DNA of 64,000 nt from Zingiber officinale (Eukaryota > Streptophyta > Magnoliopsida > Zingiberales > Zingiberaceae): assembly GCF_018446385.1 (NCBI RefSeq), contig NC_056000.1, positions 80,176,688 through 80,240,687 on the forward strand, given 5' to 3'. The notes beneath the pieces were generated by a model, which ran no database searches, was not told where the DNA came from, and saw nothing but the letters and a program-made list of their open reading frames with translations. The position numbers and the translations under genes were made by a program. Below, one piece after another: positions 45,070 to 56,469 of the stretch; position 1 is the stretch's first letter; the number at the start of each line of letters is the position of its first letter.

Positions 45070-45850
45070 TTAATGAAAAATCTACACTGCAATGCATATT
45101 AAAAATCTGCACTAATGCTTAACAGAAATATGCACTAATGCTTAACAAAATCTGCGCTAAAGCTTAACAGAAATCTGTACTAAAGCTTAACAGAAATCTG
45201 CACTAATGCTTAACAAAATATGTACTTAAGCTAAACAAAAATCTGCATACATGACTAACAATCAAAAATCTGCAAATCTAATTAAGCTACTAGAGATCTA
45301 ATTAGATCTTCCAATGCTAAACCATCAAAACTGCAATGCTAAACAATTCAAAATCTGCAATGCTAAATAAATCAAAATCTGTAATGCTACACATAGCTAT
45401 TCCACACTAAAAATCTATTAAAGCTTGATACCTATGTAAAGCTTATACTTTTATAAAGCAATAGAGATCTTTAAGCATGCTACAACATGATCTAAACTGG
45501 AATACTAAGCCAAAATCACAAACTGAAAACTAAATCTGCATACTATACTAATCAAGATTCTGCATTCTATGCTACACAATTTCTGTATACTATGCAAACA
45601 TAAATTCTGCACTATAATACTTAACCAAACTGCACTATAATCTTTTTTAAAAAACTGTACTATAAGTTCCACCAAAAATCTGCACTACAAGTTCCACCAA
45701 AAATCTGCACTACAAGTTCCACCAAAAATCTGCACTATAAATTCCACCAAAAATCTGCACGACAAGTTCCACCAAAAATCTTCACTATAAACTTACACAA
45801 TCTGCACTATAAGCTTACAAAATTCTGCATAAAATTCTGCACCTCTACTA
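45070..45850. repeat. Subrepeats inside LTR B
   Basis: First, seven or more copies of a 21-24-base unit with ATCTGCACTAA and GCTTAACA; then five to six copies of a 25-base unit AAGTTCCACCAAAAATCTGC plus ACTAC at about 45,665-45,785. The counterpart at 58,500-59,230 has fewer copies of the second unit. Confidence 0.8.
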
Positions 45851-46653
45851 ATTATGGTACACGCCTACTACCAAAACAAAAAGGAAACTAGAAACTAAAT
45901 TAGAAATCTAACTATATACTTGGAAAATAAAGGGCAGTTCGGGTTTTGTACAGCAGCAAAGAAAACTAACTAACAATTGAATATGTACTTGCTAAAATGA
46001 CAAATTGAAAGGGTTGTTCCAAACTCTAAACAAAGTTGTTCGTTTTTGCAGCGAACACAAAGAAACCTGGACTGGAATGAGCCCCAAAGGGGGGCTGTTC
46101 TAAGCTCCAAATGGAGCTATTCACGCCTCTATCGTAGCGTAAATCAAACTAGAACTCGCTGGAATTTTAGAACCTATATAACTTGTTTCATTTCCTTAAT
46201 GAAACTCACGGAAGTAACATCAAAACCCCAATCTTTATGGCATGCTTCGGATTCAAGAAGAAAACAAGGTTCACAACTACTCCTACCGCAGGTGAGAAGC
46301 ACTTACTTATTCTTGAAGTTCTTGGACTTACAGCCAAAGGGGAGCTTCTAGGGTTCTGGAGATGTGCTTCCTCAACGATCTCTTTGTATCTACTTTCTCT
46401 TCTCGACGAGGGGATCACGAAGGTGTGAAGACCTCACGGAGAAAGGTGCTCGCCGGCCGCCGGAGACGAAGCTAGGGCATTGTTTTATTTTTGCTCGGGC
46501 AGAAACGCTGCGCACGAGAGAGAAGGGAGGGGAAGAAATTAGGTCACGGCAATAATCCCCTTCTCCTCTTAACTTATCTTTTATAACCCCTAATATTTCT
46601 GTTATCTAACTATCCTTTAAATTATTTCACTATCTTTTCTACACAGCTCGGCT

Positions 46654-46722
46654 CGCTTGGGTTTTCGGTCAGCCGGATTCGCTTAAGGTTCGGGTCGGAG
46701 GTCGCGGGTTCGAATCTCGGCC
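46654..46722 (+). other. tRNA-like Pol III module 1 in LTR B (left copy)
   Basis: Contains TCGGTCAGCCGG (A-box-like) and, about 35 bases on, CGGGTTCGAATCTCGG with GGTTCGAATC matching the B-box core. It is antisense to element B. The right LTR has it at 60053-60127 with a small GGGTC duplication. Confidence 0.5.
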
Positions 46723-46917
46723 GAATCCCTTTTATTCCTATTTATTTTTTGTTTATTAACTCCTACTTAAATAAATTTCACTCTTCCTTTGTAACGCCCA
46801 AAAATTCTCAAAATAATTATTAGAAATATCCTAGTATTTTTCTGGAATTTTAGGATATTTTTACAAAATTTTTAGAGTAGCAGAAGTAGTAAAAACAAAT
46901 AGAATCGTGAAATAGCC

Positions 46918-46988
46918 TACGCGGGAATTGAACCCGAGACCTAGGAGGCCCTATGTCTTATAGATAGCTTTAGTAACCAAGTGAACCC
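46918..46988 (-). other. tRNA-like module in LTR A (5' copy)
   Basis: On the complement, TTCACTTGGTTACTAAAG resembles a D arm with A box, and CGGGTTCAATTCCCG forms a T arm with a perfect B-box core GGTTCAATTCC. Total length is 71 bases. The anticodon arm is degenerate, so a working tRNA is unlikely. Repeated at 54048-54117. Confidence 0.5.
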
Positions 46989-47059
46989 AGCAGGGTCGTG
47001 CTGAGAGAAGAGAGAATCAATTATATTTATGTTAGAGTTGGGCCGAATTACCCACTTAA

Positions 47060-47067
47060 TATAAATA
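47060..47067 (+). promoter_or_regulatory. TATA box of LTR A (5' copy)
   Basis: TTAATATAAATAGGG, followed by a pyrimidine-rich leader (CTCTCTCCTCCC). The same sequence is at 54189-54196 in the 3' LTR. Confidence 0.65.
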
Positions 47068-48479
47068 GGGAATCAAGTGAAGAGTTATTTTATTTTAACG
47101 TAACTCTCTCCTCCCTCACCCTAGTCACGCCGCCCTCTCTCTTTCTCCCTCACCTCTCGGCGCCAACCACAAGCAAACCTAGGGTTTCATCCCAAGGGCT
47201 ATAGGAGCACCCTCCGGCAACGACTTCGGCACGAGAACGCTCCTCTCCGAGAGAAGAGCACGTGGACGCGAGGAGATCGACGAAGGGATCTTCTCCATCG
47301 AAAATCTAGCGATCAGATAGTAAGGAAATCTAGCGCAGGAAGTAAGAAACCCCTCACCTGCAGTATAAGTAGTTCTTGTGTGATTGCATGCTTTAGTTTA
47401 GTAGTATATGGATTTGTGGCACATAGGGTGTGCAACAGCGCACGCCAAGTGTCCGATAGTATGTTTAGTACAATTAAAATGCGACTTAGGCATTTTAATA
47501 GTTTAGCTAAATGCGATAGAAGCATTTATTTAGTATATGCAGTTTTACTACAGCTTATATGGGACTACGGTCCAATGGGTGGGCTCCCACAGTCGCCTCT
47601 AGGTTCAGACAACCTAGTTCTGGGTTTAGACAACCTAGTAAGAGCAAGACAAGCATTATTAGCTTATGTTCAGTATTTTACTTTTAGCAATGGCACTGTA
47701 CTGGATCAGATATCCATTGGGTTGGGCTCCCACAGTCGTCCCTAGGTTTAGATAACCTAGTAAACCCTACTAAATTCGGGACTTGCAAACCCGTGTCTAG
47801 TTAGGGATACGCGCATAGCAAGTACAGTTGCCGGGCCAAAACAGCAGCATGATTATTATTTTAACCTATTTATGAAAATAGTTTTCAAAACTTCACAAAT
47901 AGTTATGTGAATTCAGTACAGCTTTAGCATTAGTTTAGAATTAGCTCGGCTCAGTTTTTTTTGTATCAGTTTAGTTTCCTATTGATACAATATGATAGCT
48001 TATGTTAGCACTTGTTGCCATGACTAGTTTGTTTGTATGCCATGCTATGCTTTTACCTGTTCAGCATATATTTCAAATAGCATGTTTTAAAAGCATAAAT
48101 TGTATCGTATGCATGTTTTGTGAGGTAGATGGTTTCTTACTAAGCGTAAAGCTTATAGATACTTCTTTCTTTATACTGCAGATAAAGGTAAAGGGAAGAT
48201 GGATTAGCGGAGGCTGGAGGTCAATGCGATGAAGATGTGTGTGGATGGAACCTAGAATAAAGATCTTGGATAAATTAGCAAACTAAGACTTTAGTTTTAT
48301 ATAGTGTTATTTTCCACATTTCTAGTTATTTTAATGCCTTGAATCGTGAAAGACTTGCTTAGATTGTTAGTACTTATGCTCATAATCCTAGTTATGTGTT
48401 ATTGGTATGTTTCCAGCTAATATAGAACTCTTGTAGGTGAGTTTGGCATGAAACAGTGCTGAAATCAGAGTTTTGCTGC

Positions 48480-48830
48480 GAAATCAGAAACCCCAATCGA
48501 TCAGTGGATCGATTGGGGGCCCTCAATCGATCAGCGGATCGATTGGGAGCCTGATTCCGCGAATAGTAAGCTTCTGGATCGATCAGCCGATTGATCCAGA
48601 CGCATTTTGTCGCAAACAGAGAGTTCCGGGATCGATCGTTCGATCGATCGGGAAATCGCTCCCGCGAACAGAGAGCTCTGGAATCGATCACTGGATCGAT
48701 TGGCCAGTCTGGATCGATCAGCCGATCGATCCAGATTATTACCCCGAGCACAGTAGCAATCTGAATTGATTCATGGATCGATCCAACAGCTTGTAATCGA
48801 TCGTGTTTAATCTGGATCGATTGAGAAGTT
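48480..48830. repeat. ATCGATC/GATCGATC palindrome array in LTR A (5' copy)
   Basis: About a dozen copies of GGATCGATCAGCCGATCGAT-like dyads spaced by 20-60 bases, downstream of the TATA box, so in R-U5. It generates open frames full of Ile-Asp-Arg on both strands that have no family resemblance. A near-identical copy is at 55,610-55,955. Confidence 0.8.
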
Positions 48831-49077
48831 GGGTTTCGACCAAGAGACCTTGTAATTCAGCTTCTTGACCATAGGGGATGTAGGATATGCCATGTATACC
48901 TTAGATTGCATCCCTTAGCACATGTAGTACCAAGAACTTGTATTAGCTTAGCAAGGTTTTAAATTGGTACAGTTTTCCGCACCTAGACTTAGTAATGGTC
49001 ATGGATATAGCTTAGCACAGCATAATGTGATGGTCCGGCCTTACAGTCTAGCCAGTAGGAGGCGGGTCGTCACAGAG

Positions 49078-49089
49078 TGGTATCAGAGC
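49078..49089 (+). other. Element A primer binding site
   Basis: TGGTATCAGAGC, complementary to initiator-Met tRNA, three bases after the LTR end. Confidence 0.95.
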
Positions 49090-49287
49090 AGAAAGTTCCA
49101 TACTTCCTACACACACATCAGCATTGAACATGCAGCTTCCAAGTAAGAATACCTCTCACTTGTTATGTTTATTACTTCCATATTTGTAGATAACTAAAGT
49201 ATGCTTATCTGTGATAGTAACTAACATGATAGTATTAGCTAGGTAAACATGATGCTTTAGTTATGTATGTCCTTTGTTCCTTTAGAA

Positions 49288-50330
49288 ATGGCACGAGGAC
49301 GCCCAGCTAGAAGGGCACCAGCTACTGAGCCCCAGCATGAGGCAGGCAGTTCAGTGCCTCCCCCAGACCTTACAGCAGTAGTGGCTCAGTTACAGAAGCA
49401 ACTAGCAGAACAACAACAGGAGATAGCCACCTTAAATCCCGGAACCAAACATAGCAACCCCAGTAGTTATAGAGGTTCCACCAGTCCAGCCTACAGCACC
49501 AGTAGCCCCAGCAGCAGAGCCAAAGAGAGAAGCCTATATGATCCAGTGGTAGAGAGTCAATCCCGAGAACTTCTCAGGCACCAGTGAACCATGGGATGCT
49601 CAAGCCTGGTTCAAAACGCTGGAGAGTACGATGGAGCTTCCGGACTGGCCAGAACATGAAAAAGTGAAGTGCGCCTCCTTCTGCTTGACAGGAGATGCAC
49701 GTATGTGGTGGGAGAGAATTAGAGCGAAGCGCCCAGTGAACCAGATGACATGGGCGGACTTCGAGAAAGAATTCTTCGAGGAGTTCTTTCACATGCGGGT
49801 CACAAACCGCCACTACGACGAGTTCACTGAGTTTCGTCAGGGCAACCTATTAGTTGAGGAAGCCGTGAAGAAATTCAATAGACTGGCTCGTCTATGCCCT
49901 GAACTAGTCAGCACAGAAAAAGAATGAGTCCGGTTGATGCTCAAGATGCTGAGGCCGGAAATAGCGATGAACGTGGCTGGCGGCGTTCATAGGCCGCAAA
50001 CCACCGAAGAACTAGTCAGCAGTGCTCTGACCACCGAGCACTACCAGAATAATATCAAGCAGCAGAAGCAAGTCCTCTCAGAACCCAAAGGGCAAGGAGG
50101 CTCAGGTACTCAGAAACAACAGGGCCACATCTCTAACTGGAAAGGGAACTCCAACAACAAGCACAAACCAGGGAGTCACCCAAAGGGAGGACCAGCCAGC
50201 AAACAGCCTAGTTATCCCAAATGTGCTACTTGTGGGAAATTTCACCCAGGAGTTTGTCGCAAGGGCACACGAGGATGCTTTGAATGTGGACAGGAAGGAC
50301 ATATGGCTAAGCAATGCCCAAACAAGACAA
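49288..50330 (+). pseudogene. gag of element A (broken)
   Basis: ATG at 49288 (MARGRPARRAP) opens a basic N-terminal region with a Gln-rich coiled segment. The frame changes between about 49,440 and 49,570. From there the Retrotrans_gag core is readable (FKTLESTMELPDWPEHEKV, ARMWWE, FEEFFHMRVTNRHYDEF), then TGA at 49925-49927, then the rest in the same frame to a CCHC zinc knuckle [14 protein letters not shown] near 50,276-50,317, preceded by a second Cys-rich motif [12 protein letters not shown]. The product would have packaged element RNA in virus-like particles. With a shift and a stop it cannot be made whole. Confidence 0.88.
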
Positions 50331-53300
50331 GTCTTCCTCAACCACATCTGATACAGTATGGAGGCCAGCCAGCACAACTACATCAGATGCAGGCCGTTTT
50401 AGATGGTCCACACATCAGCCAGGGCAGACTAGAAGCCCCTCTAGCTATGACAAATGCGAGGATCTACTCCTTAACCAGAGAGGACGTAGCGAATGCCTCG
50501 ACAGTTGTTACAGGTCAGATCAGTATTTTACAGCAACGTACAACTGTCTTATTCGATACCGAGGCAACCCATTCTTATGTATTTAGGGCATTTTTCGAAA
50601 AGTTAGCAATACCTCCAGAGGTACTCCGTGGTCAGTTTTTGACAACACTACCTTCAGGAGAAATTATGGCATCCATGCACTGGCTCAGAGCAGTGCCAGT
50701 CATTATAGCAGAAAGAGATCTCTTTTGTGATCTGATAGTGCTAGACATGACTGATTACGATGTGATTTTTGGGATGGACTTCCTAATCAGATACGGTGCC
50801 TCTATCGAGTGTCGTAAACAGAAAGTCATATTCCAACCTGAAGCAGGAGTACAATTTAAGTATAGCGGAGGACCAAAGAGAAAAGCGAAGAAATTTCTTT
50901 CAGCTCTGAAGGCACAAAAATTGTTAGATTCAGGATGCACGGGATTTTTAGCGCATGTAGTCAATACCAGTCAGGACAAGGACCAACAGCTAGCAGAGGT
51001 CCGAGTCGTATGTGACTACCCAGCAGTCTTCCCTGAGGAGTTACCAGGCCTAGCACCAGACAAGGAGATTGAATTTGATATAGAGCTCATTCTCGGTACA
51101 AACCCTATCTCCAAAGCACCTTATCGCATGGCTCCAGCAGAACTGAAGGAACTTCAGGAGCAATTACAAGAGCTGCTTGACAAAGGTTTCATACGCCCTA
51201 GTCACTCACCATGGGGAGCGCTTGTATTGTTCGTGAAGAAGAAGGACGGGAGCATGCGCCTGTGCATAGACTACCGGGCACTGAACCAAGTTACCATCAA
51301 GAACAGGTATCCTCTTCCTAGAATAGATGACCTGTTCGATCAGCTAAAGGGAGCACAGTGTTCTCTAAGATAGACCTCAAATCAGGTTTTCATCAGGTAA
51401 AAGTTAAAGAAGGGGATATACCCAAGACAGCATTCAGGACTAGATACGGACACTACGAGTTCGTAGTCATGCCCTTTGGCGTGACAAATGCTCCAGCTAC
51501 TTTCTTGGACCTTATGAACAGAGTATTCAGGGACTACCTAGATAGATTTGTTATTGTGTTTATCGATGGCATTCTTATCTATTCAGGAACTCAGGAAGAA
51601 CACGCAGAGCACCTGAGAATAGTATTGCAGACCCTTCAGCAGAACTAGTTGTACGCCAAGTTCACGAAATGTGAATTTTGGTTAGATCAGGTGTCCTTCC
51701 TGGGTCACATCATCTCAAAGGATGGTATCATGGTAGACCCCAGTAAGATAGAAGTTGTGAGTAACTGGAAAAGACCCAAGAACGCCAGTGAGATCAGGAG
51801 CTTTTTGGGACTAGCAGGTTATTACAGAAAGTTTGTAGAGGACTTCTCCAGAATAGCCTCCCCACTGACAGCTCTCACCAGGAAGAACAGAAAATTTCAG
51901 TAGACAGAGAACTGTGAGAACAGCTTCAGCGAGTTAAAGAGGAGATTGACCAGTGCTCCCATTTTGACTCTACCAGAAAACACAGACAGCTTTGATTTAT
52001 AGTGACGCCTCTAAATTGGGACTAGGAGCAGTACTGATGCAAAATGGCAAGGTGATCGCCTATGCCTCCAGACAACTCAAGGAATATGATAAGAATTACC
52101 TTACTCATGACCTTGAGCTTGCAGCAGTAGTGTTCGCTCTTAAAATTTGGAGACATTACTTGTATAGAGCTCAGTGCAGAGTGTATACAGATCATCAGAG
52201 TCTGAAGTACTTCTTCACTCAGAAGGATCTGAATATGTGGCAGCGTAGATGGCTTGAGCTGGTCAAAGATTATGACATAGACATCCTCTACCACCCAGGA
52301 AAGGCCAATAAGGTGGCAGACGCACTTAGCAGAAAGTCTAGTGCTACCTTACTATCCCAAGCAACCATGTCACCGCCCCTACAGAAAGAGATCACAGATT
52401 TTGGTCTCGAACTTATAGTAGGACAACTCTCTACTATGACATTAGCATCTAACCTGCTTGGTGATATTCAGACAGCTTAGGAGCAGGATCCTGAAATTCA
52501 GAAAATCAAGCAAGGGTTAGTAGAATCATAAAGTAGAGAATTCAGAGTGTCCGATAGTGGGGTATTATACTTCGGTGACAGACTCTGTGTTCCAGATCAG
52601 GAGGAACTAAAGAGGAAGATTTTAGACGAGGCTCACAGGACTCCTTATGCGATGCATCCAGGTTCCACCAAGATGTACCAAGATCTAAAGAAACGTTTTT
52701 GGTGGCCCGGGATGAAAAGAGACATCGCTAGATATGTTAGCACTTGTTTGACCTGTCAGAGGGTCAAGGCAGAACATCAGAGACCAGGAGGAGTTCTGCA
52801 GCCTATTCAGATTCCAGAATGGAAATGGGAAGATATTTCCATGGATTTCATAGTGGGCTTACCCAGAACCACGAATGGTTTCGATGTCATCTGGGTAATA
52901 GTCGACAGATTAACTAAATCAGCCCACTTTTTAGCGATCAGGATATCCTACTCCATGGAGCAGCTAGCTCAGTTGTATCTCAAGGAGATCGTCAGACTGC
53001 ATGGAGTCCCACGGACCATTATTTCAGACAGAGACAGTCGATTCACATCACACTTCTGGGAGTGTGTACAGTCAGCATTGGGCACGAAGTTAAAATTCAG
53101 CACAGCTTTCCATCCTCAGACAGATGGTCAGACGGAGCGAGTAAATCAGGTACTCGAAGATATGCTTCGAGCGTGTGCCCTAGACTTCAAGGGTAGTTGG
53201 TGCAAATATCTGAGTTTAGCAGAATTTGCATACAACAACAGCTATCAGGCCACCATCAGCATGGCACCTTATGAGGCTCTCTATGGGCGGAGGTGTAGAT

Positions 53301-53883
53301 CTCCAATCTGCTGGTATGAAAGTGGTGAACAGAAAGAACTAGAACTTCAGACAGATCTAGTAGCAGATACCACAGCAGCTATACAGCAGATCCGCCAGAG
53401 GATAGAGACAGCTCAGAGCCGCCAGAAAAGCTATGCTGATACACGGCGCATACCCTTAGAGTTTTCAGTTGGGGATTCAATATTTCTCAGAGTGGCTCCC
53501 ATGAAGGGAGTAATGCGTTTTGGGAAGAAGGGCAAACTAAGTCCCAGATATGTGGGACCATACCTTATCACTAGAAGAGTTGGCAAGGTATACATGAGCT
53601 AGAGCTACCACAGGAGATGTCAGCCATCCATAATGTATTTCATGTCTCTATGCTAAAGAAGCATATCCCAGATGCCACCCAGGTGATTGAGCCCCAGTCT
53701 GTACCAGTCTGCGAAGACCTCAGCTATGACAGTCGGCCTAATCAGATAATAGACCGAGCAGTTAAGAAATTGCGGAACAAGGAGGTACCATTAGTAAAAG
53801 TTATTTGGCAAGATCACACCACAGAAGAGGCAACATGGGAGACAGAAGCTAGTATGAGACAGAAGTACCCAGAGTTATTCTAA
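50331..53883 (+). pseudogene. pol of element A: PR-RT-RNase H-INT-chromodomain (broken)
   Basis: Protease site near 50,550 reads [11 protein letters not shown], where the usual D-S/T-G has lost its Gly. RT starts around 51,110. The frame shifts near 51,357 and the catalytic box near 51,560 reads FIDGILIYS instead of FIDD. Stops lie at 51646, 51901, 52478 and 52529, with another frame change near 51,985. RNase H is readable ([25 protein letters not shown]). Integrase has its zinc-binding region (CLTCQRVKAEH) and DDE segments (WVIVDRLTKSAHF, IISDRDSRF, FHPQTDGQTERVNQ). After a shift near 53,600 comes a chromodomain-like tail ending EATWETEASMRQKYPELF. All enzymes of a chromovirus are represented but none of the chain is translatable as a unit. 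Confidence 0.92.
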
Positions 53884-53918
53884 GTTCGAGGATGAACTTT
53901 TTATAAGGTATGGGGGAT

Positions 53919-56201
53919 TGTAACGCCCAAAAATTCTCAAAATAATTATTAGAAATATCCTAGTATTTTTCTGGAATTTTAGGATATTTTTACAGAATTT
54001 TTAGAGTAGCAGAAGTAGTAAAAACAAATAGAATCGTGAAATAGTCTACGCGGGAATTGAACCCGAGACCTAGGAGGCCCTATGTCTTATAGATAGCTTT
54101 AGTAACCAAGTGAACCCAGCAGGGACGTGCTGAGAGAAGAGAGAATCAATTATATTTATGTTAAAGTTGGGCCGAATTACCCACTTAATATAAATAGGGA
54201 ATCAAGTGAAGAGTTATTTTATTTTAACGTAACTCTCTCCTCCCTCACCCTAGTCACGCCGCCCTCTCTCTTTCTCCCTCACCTCTCGGCGCCAACCACA
54301 AGCAAACCTAGGGTTTCATCCCAAGGGCTATAGGAGCACCCTCCGGCAACGACTTCGGCACGAGAACGCTCCTCTCCGAGAGAAGAGCACGTGGACGCGA
54401 GGAGATCGACGAAGGGATCTTCTCCATCGGAAATCTAGCGATCAGATAGTAAGGAAATCTAGCGCAGGAAGTAAGAAACCCCTCACCTGCAGTATAAGTA
54501 GTTCTTGTGTGATTGCATGCTTTAGTTTAGTAGTATATGGATTTGTGGCACATAGGGTGTGCAACAGCGCACGCCAAGTGCCCGATAGTATGTTCAGTAC
54601 AATTAAAATGCGACTTAGGCATTTTAATAGTTTAGCTAAATGCGATAGAAGCATTTATTTAGTATATGCAGTTTTACTACAGCTTATATGGGACTACGGT
54701 CCAATGGGTGGGCTCCCACAGTCGCCTCTAGGTTCAGACAACCTAGTTCTGGGTTTAGACAACCTAGTAAGATCAAGACAAGCATTATTAGCTTATGTTC
54801 AGTATTTTACTTTTAGCAATGACACTGTACTGGATTAGATATCCATTGGGTTGGGCTCCCACAGTCTTCCCTAGGTTTAGATAACCTAGTAAACCCTACT
54901 AAATTCGGGACTTGCAAACCCGGGTCTAGTTAGGGATGCGCGCATAGCAAGTACAGTTGCCGGGCCAAAACAGCAGCATGATTATTATTTTAACCTATTT
55001 ATGAAAATACTTTTCAAAACTTCACAAATAGTTATGTGAATTCAGTACAGCTTTAGCATTAGTTTAGAATTAGCTCAGCTCAGTTTTTTGTATCAGTTTA
55101 GTTTCCTATTGATACAATATGATAGCTTATGTTAGCACTTGTTGCCATGACTAGTTTGTTTGTATGTCATGCTATGCTTTTACCTATTCAGCATATATTT
55201 CAAATAGCATGTTTTAAAAGCATAAATTGAATCGTATGCATGTTTTGTGAGGTAGATGGTTTCTAACTAAGCGTAAAGCTTACAGATACTTCTTTCCTTA
55301 TACTGCAGATAAAGGTAAAGGGAAGATGGATTAGCAGAGGCTGGAGGTCAATGCGATGAAGATGTGTGTGGATGGAACCTGAAATAAAGATCTTGGATAA
55401 ATTAGAAAACTAAGACTTTAGTTTTATATAGTGTTATTTTCCGTATTTCTAGTTATTTTAATGCCTTGAATCGTGAAAGACTTGCTTAGATTGTTAGTAC
55501 TTATGCTCATAATCCTAGTTATGTGTTATTGGTATGTTTCCAGCTAATATAGAACTCTTGTAGGTGAGTTTGGCACGAAACAGTGCTGAAATCAGAGTTT
55601 TGCTGCGAAATCAGAAACCCCAATCGATCAGTGGATGGATTGGGGGCCCTCAATCGATCAGCGGATCGATTGGGAGCCTGGTTCCGCGAACAGTAAGCTT
55701 CTGGATCGATCAGCCGATCGATCCAGACGCATTCTGTCGCAAACAGAGAGTTCCGGGATCGATCGTTCGATCGATCGGGAAATCGCTCCCGCGAACAGAG
55801 AGCTCTGGAATCGATCACTGGATCGATTGGCCAGTCTGGATCGATCAGCCGATCGATCCAGATTATTACCCCGAGCACAGTAGCGATCTGAATCGATCCA
55901 TGGATCGATCCAACAGCTTGCAATCGATCGAGTTCAATCTGGATCGATTGAGAAGTTGGGTTTCGACCAATAGACCTTGTAATTCAGCTTCTTGACCATA
56001 GGGGATGTAGGATATGCCATGTATACCTTAGATTGCATCCCTTAGCACATGTAGTACCAAGAACTTGTATTAGCTTAGCAAGGTTTTAAATTGGTACAGT
56101 TTTCCGCACCTAGACTTAGTAATGGTCATGGATATAGCTTAGCACAGCATAATGTGACGGTCCGGCCTTACAGTCTAGCCAGTAGGAGGCGGGTCGTCAC
56201 A
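53919..56201 (+). repeat. Element A 3' LTR
   Basis: 2,283 bases, near-identical to the 5' LTR and with the same internal landmarks: tRNA-like module 54048-54117, TATA box 54189-54196, ATCGATC array 55,610-55,955. Followed by TCCTT at 56202-56206. Confidence 0.94.
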
Positions 56202-56206
56202 TCCTT

Positions 56207-56469
56207 TAATCAACAACGCCCGCTTGGGCACTTGGTCAGTCGAGACAACTTAAGGATTTGCTTGACCGGAGGTCTCCGGTTCGAACCTCGACTTAATTTC
56301 TTTATTTTTTTTTGCAACTTGTTTCTTTTGGTAAAAATATCAAACGAACTCCAAAAAATTGCATAAAAATACTCTAAAAATTTCTAAAAATCTCTAGAAT
56401 ATTTATAAAGCATTTTTAAATATTTTAAGTGCTATTAGGACTCAGAATGAGGAAATTTGGGTCGTTATA
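56207..56469 (-). repeat. Element B left LTR, inner part
   Basis: Continues the LTR cut at 46789 and ends TCGTTATA next to the purine tract. It contains tRNA-like module 2 at 56219-56292. Confidence 0.9.
56219..56292 (+). other. tRNA-like Pol III module 2 in LTR B (left copy)
   Basis: ACTTGGTCAGTCGAG fits the A box and CCGGTTCGAACCTCG the B box, about 45 bases apart. It resembles module 1 (GCTTGGG, AGGTC, GGTTCGAA shared), suggesting a tandem pair originally about 150 bases apart. The right LTR copy is at 60208-60280, where the B box has decayed to GGTTTGAACC. Confidence 0.5.

Larger units (their letters stand above)
43797..46789 (-). repeat. Element B left LTR, outer part
   Basis: Matches 57225-60187 with scattered differences. 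It contains a satellite-like interval (about 45,070-45,850) of AATCTGCACTAATGCTTAACA and AAGTTCCACCAAAAATCTGC units and a tRNA-like module at 46654-46722. It is cut at 46789 by element A and resumes at 56,207. Confidence 0.92.
46790..49074 (+). repeat. Element A 5' LTR
   Basis: Carries an antisense tRNA-like module (46918-46988), a TATA box TATAAATA at 47060-47067 and an ATCGATC-rich array at 48,480-48,830. It is partly homologous to LTR B in reverse: the region around 47,740-47,930 mirrors 44,580-44,770. Confidence 0.94.
46790..56201 (+). mobile_element. Ty3/gypsy element A (Tekay-like), structurally complete, coding-defective
   Basis: LTRs 46790-49074 and 53919-56201 (2,285 and 2,283 bases; TGTAACG to CGTCACA), duplication TCCTT at 46785-46789 and 56202-56206, PBS TGGTATCAGAGC at 49078-49089, and purine tract GGTATGGGGGAT just before 53919. 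The order gag, protease, RT, RNase H, integrase, chromodomain-like tail places it in the chromovirus group, probably Tekay/Del. LTRs are nearly identical by eye, yet gag-pol has at least five stops and several frame changes, so this copy was mobilised in trans or decayed very recently. Confidence 0.95.

Noticed and set aside
46918..46988. Functional tRNA gene on the minus strand of LTR A
   Set aside because: The T arm and A/B boxes are present, but the anticodon stem is mismatched and no acceptor stem pairs; called tRNA-like only.
48392..48769. Ile-Asp-Arg-rich open frames on both strands (also at 55,519-55,995)
   Set aside because: They arise from GATCGATC repeats, which translate to Ile/Asp/Arg/Ser in any frame; the array is non-coding LTR.
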